The notes under the pieces were generated by a model that saw only the letters and a list, made by a program, of their open reading frames with translations, was not told where the DNA came from and did no database searches. A stretch of DNA of 28,980 nt from an uncultured Clostridium sp. (GTDB lineage: Bacteria; Bacillota; Clostridia; Clostridiales; Clostridiaceae): assembly GCA_900548455.1 (NCBI GenBank), contig URKQ01000041.1, positions 1 to 28,980 on the forward strand, in the 5' to 3' direction. Below are positions 15,412-22,692 of the stretch, piece by piece. The translations under genes and the position numbers were made by a program. Position 1 is the stretch's first letter. Every line of letters starts with the position of its first letter.

Positions 15412-16062
15412 CTATATAAATCCATTTTCGCACAAAAACTCTTTAGTTATTGAATCATTACTAGCCTCTTTATTTTTTAACTTCATAAATTTTTCTATAT
15501 ACTTGCCTATCTGATCACATTCTAAATTTACTGTATCCTGAGCATCTTTATTTAGTAGAATTGTCTCTTCTCCTGTGTGAGGTATTATAGATACTTTAAA
15601 GTCATTATTTCCTACATATGCTACAGTTAAGCTAATTCCATCTATGGCTATTGAACCTTTTTTAATAATATATCTTAAAATCTTTTTATCAGTACTAACA
15701 GTAATCCATATGGCATTATCTTCTTTTTCTTTTTTCTTGATAGTTCCTATACCATCAATATGTCCACTTACCAAATGTCCACCTATCCTCTTTTCAAGAG
15801 TTAGTGCTCTTTCTAAATTAACCTTACTACCAATTTTTAAATTAGCCAGGTTACTTCTTCTTAATGTTTCAGCCATAATATCAGTTTCAAAAGTTTTATA
15901 GTTTATATCAGTAACTGTAAGACACACACCATTAGTACAAATACTATCTCCTATTTCAGTTCCATTTAATATTTTATTAGCATTAATTATTATCCTTGAA
16001 GAATGAATTCCCTTTTTTATGCCATTAACTACACCGATTTCTTCAATAATTCCTGTAAACAT
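15412..16062 (-). CDS. ribE: Riboflavin synthase alpha chain
   Basis: From the chosen start this 216-residue protein begins with the hallmark MFTGIIEEIG. It consists of two similar lumazine-binding barrel halves, with the second beginning near residue 98; INGVCLTV-like and HLVSGHIDGIG segments are visible. It dismutates two molecules of 6,7-dimethyl-8-ribityllumazine to riboflavin. The reading frame extends to 16086, but AAGGAGT lies nine bases upstream of the ATG at 16062, so the eight extra residues are untranslated leader. The chosen start also removes an overlap with the ribD stop at 16071. The symbol ribE is used in the Bacillus/Clostridium sense (ribC in E. coli). Confidence 0.96.
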   Translation of the reverse strand: MFTGIIEEIGVVNGIKKGIHSSRIIINANKILNGTEIGDSICTNGVCLTVTDINYKTFETDIMAETLRRSNLANLKIGSKVNLERALTLEKRIGGHLVSGHIDGIGTIKKKEKEDNAIWITVSTDKKILRYIIKKGSIAIDGISLTVAYVGNNDFKVSIIPHTGEETILLNKDAQDTVNLECDQIGKYIEKFMKLKNKEASNDSITKEFLCENGFI

Positions 16063-16070
16063 AACTTTAT

Positions 16071-17168
16071 CTACTCCTTCATACAATTAATAATTCCTTC
16101 CACTACAATATCTTCTCCTACTGAATTAACACTTAAATTTTTTAATTTAAATGAATCTGATAATAGTTTTATTCCTTTACCTCCAATTGGTGTCTTAGAT
16201 TGTTCTCCTCCAATGATTTTAGGTGCTATATAAAATATAACTTTATCTACTATTTTTTCTTCTAGTGCAGAAAAGTTCAAAGAACTTCCTCCCTCTAATA
16301 AAACTCCATCAATTCCCATTGAAGCCAGTTTTATCATTAATTTTTTTAAGTCAACTCCCCTATCATTATCCTCTACAATAAGTACTTCAACTCCTAAATT
16401 TTCAAGAGTCCTTATTTTTTCTTTCTCAGCAATCTTAGTTGTTGCCACAATTGTTTTAACTTTATTTGCAGATAAAACTACTTCTGAATTCATTGGAACC
16501 CGAAGTTTACTATCAACTATAATCCTAATTGGATTTCTCCCACCAGGTATTCTACATGTGAGTTTTGGATTATCTAATATAACTGTATTTACTCCAACCA
16601 TTATTGAAACCATGTCATTTCTTAACTCATGCACCTTTTTTCTAGATTCAGATCCTGTAATCCATTTTGATTCTCCTGTATATGTGGCTATTTTACCATC
16701 TAAAGACATTGCAGTTTTTAAAACAACATAAGGCATCTCTTTTTTAATGTATTTTATGAAAACATTATTAATTTTCCTACATTCATCCTCCATAACTCCA
16801 GTTACAACCTCAACTCCAGCCTCTCTTAGCTTTTTAACCCCTTTTCCACAAACCGCTGGATTTGGATCCAGATGACCAATTACAACTTTTTTAATTCCTT
16901 TTTCAATTATTAAATTTACACAAGGAGGTGTCTTCCCAAAATGACAGCAAGGTTCTAGCGTAACATATAATGTGCTTCCTTCAACACTATCAATAGAGTT
17001 ATTTATAGCATTCACCTCAGCATGACTACCTCCATATTTCTCATGGTATCCCTGTCCAATTATCTCTTTCTCATTTACAATTACAGCTCCAACCAATGGA
17101 TTAGGGTTAACCTTCCCTATGCCACATTTAGCAAGTTTTATTGCTAATGTCATAAATTTTTCATCCAA
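16071..17168 (-). CDS. ribD: Bifunctional diaminohydroxyphosphoribosylaminopyrimidine deaminase / uracil reductase
   Basis: This 365-residue enzyme catalyses the deaminase and reductase steps between GTP cyclohydrolase II and lumazine synthase. The N-terminal deaminase (~1-145) has the zinc signature SHAEVNAI and LEPCCHFGKTPPC. The C-terminal reductase (~146-365) has KTAMSLDGKIAT, WITGSESRKKVHELR and VLLEGGSSLN. The start appears to be TTG at 17168: AGGAG lies seven bases upstream, and the resulting N-terminus (MDEKFMTLAIKLA) matches the family consensus, whereas the first ATG (17153) would cut into it. It is the first gene of the operon, about 200 bases downstream of the FMN riboswitch, and its expression should fall when FMN is plentiful. 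Confidence 0.95.
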   Translation of the reverse strand: MDEKFMTLAIKLAKCGIGKVNPNPLVGAVIVNEKEIIGQGYHEKYGGSHAEVNAINNSIDSVEGSTLYVTLEPCCHFGKTPPCVNLIIEKGIKKVVIGHLDPNPAVCGKGVKKLREAGVEVVTGVMEDECRKINNVFIKYIKKEMPYVVLKTAMSLDGKIATYTGESKWITGSESRKKVHELRNDMVSIMVGVNTVILDNPKLTCRIPGGRNPIRIIVDSKLRVPMNSEVVLSANKVKTIVATTKIAEKEKIRTLENLGVEVLIVEDNDRGVDLKKLMIKLASMGIDGVLLEGGSSLNFSALEEKIVDKVIFYIAPKIIGGEQSKTPIGGKGIKLLSDSFKLKNLSVNSVGEDIVVEGIINCMKE

Positions 17169-17220
17169 ATTATCATCTCCTAAATTAAAAATGAAATTTA
17201 AAAATCTTTAGGGAAAGTTA

Positions 17221-17250
17221 AAAGCCTTGAGAAAAATTACTCAAGGCTTT
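17221..17250. terminator. Second hairpin in the riboflavin leader
   Basis: AAAGCCTTGAG (17221-17231) pairs perfectly with CTCAAGGCTTT (17240-17250). On the operon strand only a short T tract follows, so it may be a weak terminator, a pause site or an RNA-stabilising stem between the riboswitch terminator and ribD. Confidence 0.5.
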
Positions 17251-17294
17251 TATAACGTAGCAAAATAATTTAAAGTATTCTTAGATAATTGATT

Positions 17295-17330
17295 GTATAA
17301 AAAAACTCTGAAATTAAAAAATTTCAGAGC
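17295..17330 (-). terminator. Riboswitch-controlled terminator upstream of ribD
   Basis: On the minus strand GCTCTGAAATT and AATTTCAGAG form a ten-base-pair stem followed by TTTTTTTATA. It lies 40 bases after the FMN aptamer and about 130 bases before ribD, the expected place for the expression platform. Its left arm can pair at 9 of 11 positions with aptamer sequence at 17399-17409 (minus), a possible antiterminator partner. Confidence 0.85.
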
Positions 17331-17370
17331 AAATAAACATTCAAAAACATAAGTAAACCTAAATTACTTT

Positions 17371-17480
17371 ATCTTCTCACATCCAGACTATAACTGTCGG
17401 CTTCGGAATTTAACCGAATCAACCACAAAGGCTCGCGGGCTATACCGCCGGTAGGGAATCACACCCTGCCCCGAAGACTA
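17371..17480 (-). ncRNA. FMN riboswitch (RFN element)
   Basis: Read on the minus strand, this is the classical RFN aptamer. It opens with TCTTCGGGGCAGGGTG, continues with ATTCCCTACCGGCGGT, AGCCCGCGAGC and the CCGAAGCCGACAGT region, and closes with AGTCTGGATGTGAGAAGA, whose end pairs with the start. It binds flavin mononucleotide and, in Firmicutes, usually triggers transcription termination ahead of rib genes. That fits the strong hairpin and T run found downstream and the complete ribD-ribE-ribBA-ribH operon that follows. Confidence 0.97.
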
Positions 17481-17497
17481 TTAAATTCTATATATTT

Positions 17498-17526
17498 ATC
17501 GTAGTCTTATTTTATATATATGTCAA
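17498..17526 (-). promoter_or_regulatory. Riboflavin operon promoter
   Basis: On the minus strand a perfect TTGACA (17521-17526) is followed after 17 bases by TACGAT (17498-17503), a four-of-six match to TATAAT. Transcription would begin near 17491, about ten bases before the riboswitch. The -35 box lies three bases after the stop codon of the upstream flippase gene. Confidence 0.65.
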
Positions 17527-17528
17527 TA

Positions 17529-18569
17529 TTATGATAATTTTTTTGCAAATTTATTTTTAGAGGAAACAATAATCCCAAGTGCACTTATGATTAAAAGAAA
17601 ATAAAAATTAATTCCTCTACTTAATAGCATAGCAGGACTTAAAAGTGCTGGTGGATATATGGTTTTAAATAATATTAAAAATACACTTTCACTTATCCCC
17701 ACAGCTCCTGGTATCGGCAGACAGGACACAGTTGAAGATAAAATTGATTGAATTCCTATTATATGAAAAATAGATAATCCATTTAGTCCCAAAGCTCTAT
17801 ATACAAAATAAGTTATACTATAACTTGCAGTTATTTGAATAATTGAAGTAAGCAAAATTTTAAATGCTATCTTCTTGTTTTTTTTCATTAACACAACTCC
17901 AGCCTTATATTCAGATAACTGATTAAAAATTGATTCTCTAGTTGAAGGTTTTATATTACAAAACTTTAATTTATCTATAACTTTAAAAATACTCTTTAAT
18001 AAATTTACTACAAAATTATTTGAAAATATTGCACACATTATAAACATTAGTACAATTAAATTTAAGGTTATTCCCATTGCTAAAAATATTATAACACTGC
18101 TATTCATACTTTTAATAACCTGAAAATTAATCACAACGGATAAAGCAGCAAATATTATACTTATAAACTGAAAACTAGTAAGCTCCATCAAAAGAGTCAA
18201 GGATGAATGACTAACTTCTATATTATCCTTTTTCATATAATATACCTGCATTGGTTGTCCTCCAGTGGATGATGGAGTTATTGCACTAAAAAAGAAACCT
18301 ACGAAGGCATACTTTATTGATGCAATAAATGATACTTTATATTTAAATAAAACATTTAAAGTTCTTCTTATATTTAATGCTTCTCCACAAGTAAAAATTA
18401 ACGCACAAATTATTCCAATTGCAACATAATTAGCCTTGCAAGATTTAATAACATTAATCAATTCTCCTAAGTCATTATCTTTAAACAGTAAATAAAAAGT
18501 AACTATAATTAGAAGTCCCATGAACAAGATTTCTTTTAAATATTTTTTGTTTTTATAATTGTTTTCCAT
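17529..18569 (-). CDS. Flippase-like integral membrane protein (YbhN / LPG synthase TM-domain family)
   Basis: This 346-residue polytopic protein has about eight membrane helices. It carries the conserved family segments FFSAITPSSTGGQPMQ (around 93-108) and LPIPGAVGISE (around 283-293). The family (UPF0104, Pfam LPG_synthase_TM) includes the MprF N-terminal flippase, archaeal AglD and YbhN, and is generally linked to flipping or processing of lipid-linked molecules. There is no lysyl-transferase domain, so it is not MprF itself. The gene overlaps the upstream deacetylase gene by 17 bases (AGGAGAAGTATATG start). With the GT28 enzyme two genes upstream it suggests a role in moving a glycolipid to the outer leaflet; that function is inference. 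Confidence 0.8.
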   Translation of the reverse strand: MENNYKNKKYLKEILFMGLLIIVTFYLLFKDNDLGELINVIKSCKANYVAIGIICALIFTCGEALNIRRTLNVLFKYKVSFIASIKYAFVGFFFSAITPSSTGGQPMQVYYMKKDNIEVSHSSLTLLMELTSFQFISIIFAALSVVINFQVIKSMNSSVIIFLAMGITLNLIVLMFIMCAIFSNNFVVNLLKSIFKVIDKLKFCNIKPSTRESIFNQLSEYKAGVVLMKKNKKIAFKILLTSIIQITASYSITYFVYRALGLNGLSIFHIIGIQSILSSTVSCLPIPGAVGISESVFLILFKTIYPPALLSPAMLLSRGINFYFLLIISALGIIVSSKNKFAKKLS

Positions 18570-19257
18570 ATACTTCTCCTATAGACAAGAACTCATATCC
18601 TTCATCTATTAACGTTGGTAAAGCTTTTTCAAGTGCCTTAATAGTTCTTGATGGTGCTTTATTTTTTCCTCTTCCATCATGAAGGCAAATAACTGATCCA
18701 CATTTTGTTCTTTTTAAAATCCTTTTTTCAATCTCTTTTGATGTTATGTTTCCAGACCAGTCCTCAGCCATTACAGACCACAAAATTAATTTCAATTTAT
18801 ATTTTTTGATATTTTTAAGAGTAACTAAATTTAGATGACCCCAGGGCGGCCTGTAATAGTTAATATTCCAACCATACTTTTTTAAAATTTCCATGGACTC
18901 GAGAAAGTCATTGTTTGTATATTTATATCCCTTAATTAATGCATTTTTATGTTCTAAGGAATGTAATCCTATTAAGTGCCCTTCATTTATCATTCTATCA
19001 ATAATTTCATGGTTCTCTTCTGCAAATTTTGCAACAATAAAAAATGTAGCTTTAATATTATACTTTTTTAATAAATCCAATAATTCCGGTGTATAATTGC
19101 TACTTGGTCCATCGTCAAACGTAAGTGCAACTGCTTTTTTATTTTTAGTACATTTAAACTCCCTGCAATTTTTTAATTTTATAATTATGGTTGGAATAAT
19201 GCTATAAAATAAAACTAATATAATAATAATTCCTATAATATAGTATATAAGTTTCAT
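18553..19257 (-). CDS. Membrane-anchored polysaccharide deacetylase (NodB family)
   Basis: This 234-residue protein has an N-terminal membrane helix (~4-27) followed by one NodB domain with all catalytic motifs: TFDDGPS (D48, D49), LHSLEH (metal ligands H99, H103), YRPPWG (R136), WSVMAEDW and CLHDGRG (H193). Such enzymes remove acetyl groups from GlcNAc-type polymers or glycolipids at the cell surface. In contrast to the divergent NodB domains in the 4262-11449 operon, this one looks fully active. It directly follows the GT28 gene (the stop codon abuts its ATG) and overlaps the flippase gene, so all three are probably one translation-coupled operon. The substrate could be peptidoglycan, a secondary polymer or the GT28 glycolipid product. 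Confidence 0.88.
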   Translation of the reverse strand: MKLIYYIIGIIIILVLFYSIIPTIIIKLKNCREFKCTKNKKAVALTFDDGPSSNYTPELLDLLKKYNIKATFFIVAKFAEENHEIIDRMINEGHLIGLHSLEHKNALIKGYKYTNNDFLESMEILKKYGWNINYYRPPWGHLNLVTLKNIKKYKLKLILWSVMAEDWSGNITSKEIEKRILKRTKCGSVICLHDGRGKNKAPSRTIKALEKALPTLIDEGYEFLSIGEVYGKQL

Positions 19258-20340
19258 CTAGACTGCCTGCCTTTCACAAAGGCCTCCAATAAGAGTTGCC
19301 ATTTCTACTTTATTTATTTCACATTTAATATTATACATTTGATTTCTCATTGTACGTTGCAAATTATCATCACAAATAAAATCCAGAATTTCTAAAAAAC
19401 TATCATTCTTTTTATTCCATATTACTTTTCCTATATTCTTTTCTTCTATATAATGCGCATTGCACTTTTCTTGAGCTAAAAATGGATCTATAACAAGGAT
19501 AGGTAATGTAGATTGTATTGCTTCAAATAAAGTAATTCCTCCAGGTTTAGAAATAAGTATGTCAGCATCTTTCATATATTCACTTACTTTGTTTGTATAT
19601 CCAACCAAATTAACACTAGGATATTTTAACAAAATTTCATTATATAACTTTTTGTTATTGCCCGTAATAACTGTTGTCTCAACATTACTTAAATTCTCAA
19701 GCTTGGAAAGAATATTATCATGCAATGGTATTAATCCAAATCCTCCCCCCATAATTAAAACCTTCTTTTTCTTATGAGACTGCATATAATTTAATCCATT
19801 TTCTTTAAAATCATTTTTTACCGGTATACCTGTAATAAAAATATTATTTTCACTTATTCCATTTCTACATAGATATTCCTTTGTATCCTTTGATCCTACA
19901 AAATACATATCAGAATTCTTTGTTATCCATTCACTATGAATACTTATATCTGTTATACATGTAATATGAGGTATTAAATTCTTTTTTTTCTCCTTATAAT
20001 AGGAAATGCTATCAGCAGCAAAGGGAATTGTAGATATTATAACGTCTGGTTTATAAGCGTATATCATAGTTTCAATTTTCTTTAACACAATTTTTTCTAT
20101 ACCTACATCACTTCTTTTTTCTGTAAGTTTATATGACATATTATATATTCTTGGGCATTTTTGAACTAACAACTTAAAAGATCCATAAATTAACCCCTTC
20201 ATTCTAGGAAAACAATAATCTATTATATCTAATATTTGTATCCCAGCACCATTATATTGTCTTGCTATTTCTTCCTTAATTGATAAAGCTGTAGAATTAT
20301 GCCCCATTCCAAAACTTCCTGTTAATATTAATACTTTCAT
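19258..20340 (-). CDS. GT28-family glycolipid glycosyltransferase (UgtP / MGDG synthase-like)
   Basis: This 360-residue cytoplasmic, GT-B-fold enzyme has the N-terminal glycine motif GSFGMGHNST (8-17), a domain resembling the diacylglycerol-binding part of MGDG synthases, and the C-terminal nucleotide-sugar site GGGFGLIP and KPGGITLFEA. The closest known group is the processive diacylglycerol beta-glucosyltransferases (UgtP/YpfP) and plant MGDG synthases, which make glucosyl- or galactosyl-diacylglycerol for membrane composition or lipoteichoic acid anchors. The exact sugar and acceptor are not visible. I chose the ATG at 20340 because the longer frame starts with TTG at 20349 and its extra codons contain the GGTG-type ribosome site. 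It is the first gene of the three-gene cluster. Confidence 0.85.
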   Translation of the reverse strand: MKVLILTGSFGMGHNSTALSIKEEIARQYNGAGIQILDIIDYCFPRMKGLIYGSFKLLVQKCPRIYNMSYKLTEKRSDVGIEKIVLKKIETMIYAYKPDVIISTIPFAADSISYYKEKKKNLIPHITCITDISIHSEWITKNSDMYFVGSKDTKEYLCRNGISENNIFITGIPVKNDFKENGLNYMQSHKKKKVLIMGGGFGLIPLHDNILSKLENLSNVETTVITGNNKKLYNEILLKYPSVNLVGYTNKVSEYMKDADILISKPGGITLFEAIQSTLPILVIDPFLAQEKCNAHYIEEKNIGKVIWNKKNDSFLEILDFICDDNLQRTMRNQMYNIKCEINKVEMATLIGGLCERQAV

Positions 20341-20431
20341 TTTCACCAATCCTACCTTCTTTCATTTAAGTAAAATTATACTAGACCCTTCTTAAGTTTC
20401 CCTATATGAAATATTAAGAATTACTGAAGAT

Positions 20432-20493
20432 TTATAGTATAATTTCTTACGTTTAAATAGAATTAATTTTAAAAATGTATTATAGTATAATTT
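20432..20493 (+). promoter_or_regulatory. Two direct copies of TTATAGTATAATTT upstream of ceramidase gene
   Basis: The 14-base sequence occurs at 20432-20445 and again at 20480-20493. Each contains a perfect TATAAT, so these may be two -10 regions of tandem promoters. No strong -35 box is seen for either (TTAATT lies 17 bases before the second). Confidence 0.35.
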
Positions 20494-20540
20494 TGTGAAT
20501 AAATATTAATATAGTATTCATTCAAAGGGGAAGTTAGTAT

Positions 20541-22655
20541 ATGATCTTTAAGAAAAAACCTAGATTTTTACTTCACTTTATTGCATTAATGGTACTTACA
20601 CTAAACCTATCTTTTATACCAGTTAATGCATATTCATTAACTGAAGAAAAGTCTCCATTTTTAATTGGAGCTGGAATTTACGATATAACTGGACCAGCTG
20701 GAGAAGTTGTGATGATGGGCTATGCACAAACAAATCAAAGTACAGCTGGAATACACCAAAGACTTTGGTCTAGAGCCTTCGTGGTTGAAGAAAGAGAAAC
20801 TAGTAAACGAGTTGTAATCGTAAGTGCTGATCTTTGTGCAATAACACAGGGTGTTAAGCAACAAGTAATTGAAAAACTAAAAGAAAAATATGGTGATTTA
20901 TATAGAGATGAAAATGTGCTAATAAGTGCAACTCATACCCATAGCGGACCTGCTGGATATTCTCATTATGCATTATACAACGTGTCTGGATATGGTTATA
21001 TTGAAGAAAATTTTAACTGTATAGTTGATGGAATATACAACTCTATAGTTAGAGCTACTAGTAATATTGAACCTGGGTATATTGAAATTAATACTGGAAC
21101 ACTTGACGATGTAAGTATTAATCGTTCACCTGAAGCCTATGAAAATAATCCAAGTGAAGAAAAAGCAAGATATACTTCCAATGTAGATAAAGAAATGACC
21201 GTTCTAAACTTTAAAAATAGTAATGGAGATTTAATTGGCATTTATAATTGGTTCCCTCTCCACGGTACTTCAATGGGAAATGATAATAAACTAATATCTG
21301 GTGACAACAAAGGATATGCTTCTTATCTATATGAAAAAGAAATGAATTCAAACTATAAATTAGATAAAACCTTTGTAGCAGCTTTTGGACAAAGTCATAG
21401 TGGTGATGTCTCTCCTAATATTTATGGTGGCGAAAATGGATATGGTAATAATGACTTTGAAAGTACAGAATATGCTGGTGAAAAACAATTTTTAAAGTGC
21501 AAAGAATTATCTAGTTCCTCTAGTACAAGACTAAGTAGTAATATCGATTATAAGCATAGTTACATTAATTTTTCCAATATTCAAATTGATTCAAAATACA
21601 CTGATGGCTTTCCACGTCAAACTTATCCTGCAGCACTTGGTTATTCCTTTGCTGCTGGTGCAGAAGACGGTCCTAGTGGTGTTTCAATTTTTCATGAAGG
21701 AATGACTGCCGACGACTATCCAATCGATGGAAGCGAAAATGGCGCACTAGTGAATGCTGTTCAAAAGGTAATTGGTATGGTACCTTATTTTGATACAATT
21801 ATAGGAACTAAATATCCAGAACTTTGGGAGCAACATTACCCTAAGCCTATACTATTTGCAACATCTCAAGGAAAACCTTATCCATGGACTCCAGAGATTT
21901 TACCAGTTCAAATGGTAAAAATAGGAGAACTAAATATTATAGCCGTCCCTAGTGAAATAACCACAATGTCTGGAAGACGATTAATGGAAACGGTAAAATC
22001 TACATTAAATCAAGGTAGCTGCTTCAATAACAAAGTAGTAATTGCTGGACTCTGTAATGCCTATGCAGAGTATATAGCAACTCCTGAAGAGTATGACCTT
22101 CAACATTACGAAGGAGCCTCTACTCATTTTGGAAAATGGACTTTAGATGCATATATTCAAGAATTTGATAAACTTGCAACTGCCCTTGTAAATCATAGTG
22201 ATGTGGCTGAAGGACCTACGCCTAGAAATTTAATAAATGAACAAATGTGTTTTCAGACTGGAGTTGTGCTCGACAATACTCCAATAAAAAAGAATTTTGG
22301 TGACGTGGAAAAAGACGTAAACCCATCATATAAATCTGGGGAACAAGTTGAAGTAAGTTTTTGGGCTGGTCATCCTAAAAATGATTTAAAAACTCAAAGT
22401 ACTTACTTAGCAGTTCAGCGTAAAGTAAAAGATGACTGGGTTACAATTGCAAATGACTGGGATTTTGAAACAAAGTATAATTGGAAAAGAATTGATCCCG
22501 CTGGCGGTACTTCCCTTGCTATAATTACTTGGGACATTCCAAATAATGCTGAACCTGGCGAATATAGAATTGTACACTACGGCAATTATAAAAATGGATG
22601 GAATAAAAAAGTATATCCTTATACCGGTATCTCTAGTAACTTTGTTATAAATTAA
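20541..22655 (+). CDS. Secreted neutral (alkaline-type) ceramidase
   Basis: This 704-residue protein has a signal peptide (basic start, hydrophobic ~9-24, likely cleavage after VNA at 30). It matches the neutral/alkaline non-lysosomal ceramidase family over its length. Visible landmarks are GAGIYDITGPAGEVVMMGYA at the mature N-terminus, the zinc-binding ATHTHSGPAGY (H132, H134), PLHGTSMGNDN with H241 and the nucleophile-equivalent S244, and AAFGQSHSGDVSPN. The last ~140 residues form the C-terminal immunoglobulin-like domain of the family. The enzyme hydrolyses ceramide to sphingosine and fatty acid. Because clostridia do not normally make sphingolipids, the substrate is probably from a host or other eukaryote. 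The gene stands alone, with ribosome site AAAGGGGAAG and a terminator shared with the convergent MATE gene. Confidence 0.9.
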   Translation: MIFKKKPRFLLHFIALMVLTLNLSFIPVNAYSLTEEKSPFLIGAGIYDITGPAGEVVMMGYAQTNQSTAGIHQRLWSRAFVVEERETSKRVVIVSADLCAITQGVKQQVIEKLKEKYGDLYRDENVLISATHTHSGPAGYSHYALYNVSGYGYIEENFNCIVDGIYNSIVRATSNIEPGYIEINTGTLDDVSINRSPEAYENNPSEEKARYTSNVDKEMTVLNFKNSNGDLIGIYNWFPLHGTSMGNDNKLISGDNKGYASYLYEKEMNSNYKLDKTFVAAFGQSHSGDVSPNIYGGENGYGNNDFESTEYAGEKQFLKCKELSSSSSTRLSSNIDYKHSYINFSNIQIDSKYTDGFPRQTYPAALGYSFAAGAEDGPSGVSIFHEGMTADDYPIDGSENGALVNAVQKVIGMVPYFDTIIGTKYPELWEQHYPKPILFATSQGKPYPWTPEILPVQMVKIGELNIIAVPSEITTMSGRRLMETVKSTLNQGSCFNNKVVIAGLCNAYAEYIATPEEYDLQHYEGASTHFGKWTLDAYIQEFDKLATALVNHSDVAEGPTPRNLINEQMCFQTGVVLDNTPIKKNFGDVEKDVNPSYKSGEQVEVSFWAGHPKNDLKTQSTYLAVQRKVKDDWVTIANDWDFETKYNWKRIDPAGGTSLAIITWDIPNNAEPGEYRIVHYGNYKNGWNKKVYPYTGISSNFVIN

Positions 22656-22660
22656 AAAAT

Positions 22661-22692
22661 GAAGGGAATTGCCACTACTGCAATTCCCTTTC
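22661..22692. terminator. Bidirectional terminator between ceramidase and MATE genes
   Basis: AAGGGAATTGC (22662-22672) pairs with GCAATTCCCTT (22680-22690) across a seven-base loop, with an A run on the left (22654-22659) and Ts on the right. The MATE stop codon lies inside it. Confidence 0.8.
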
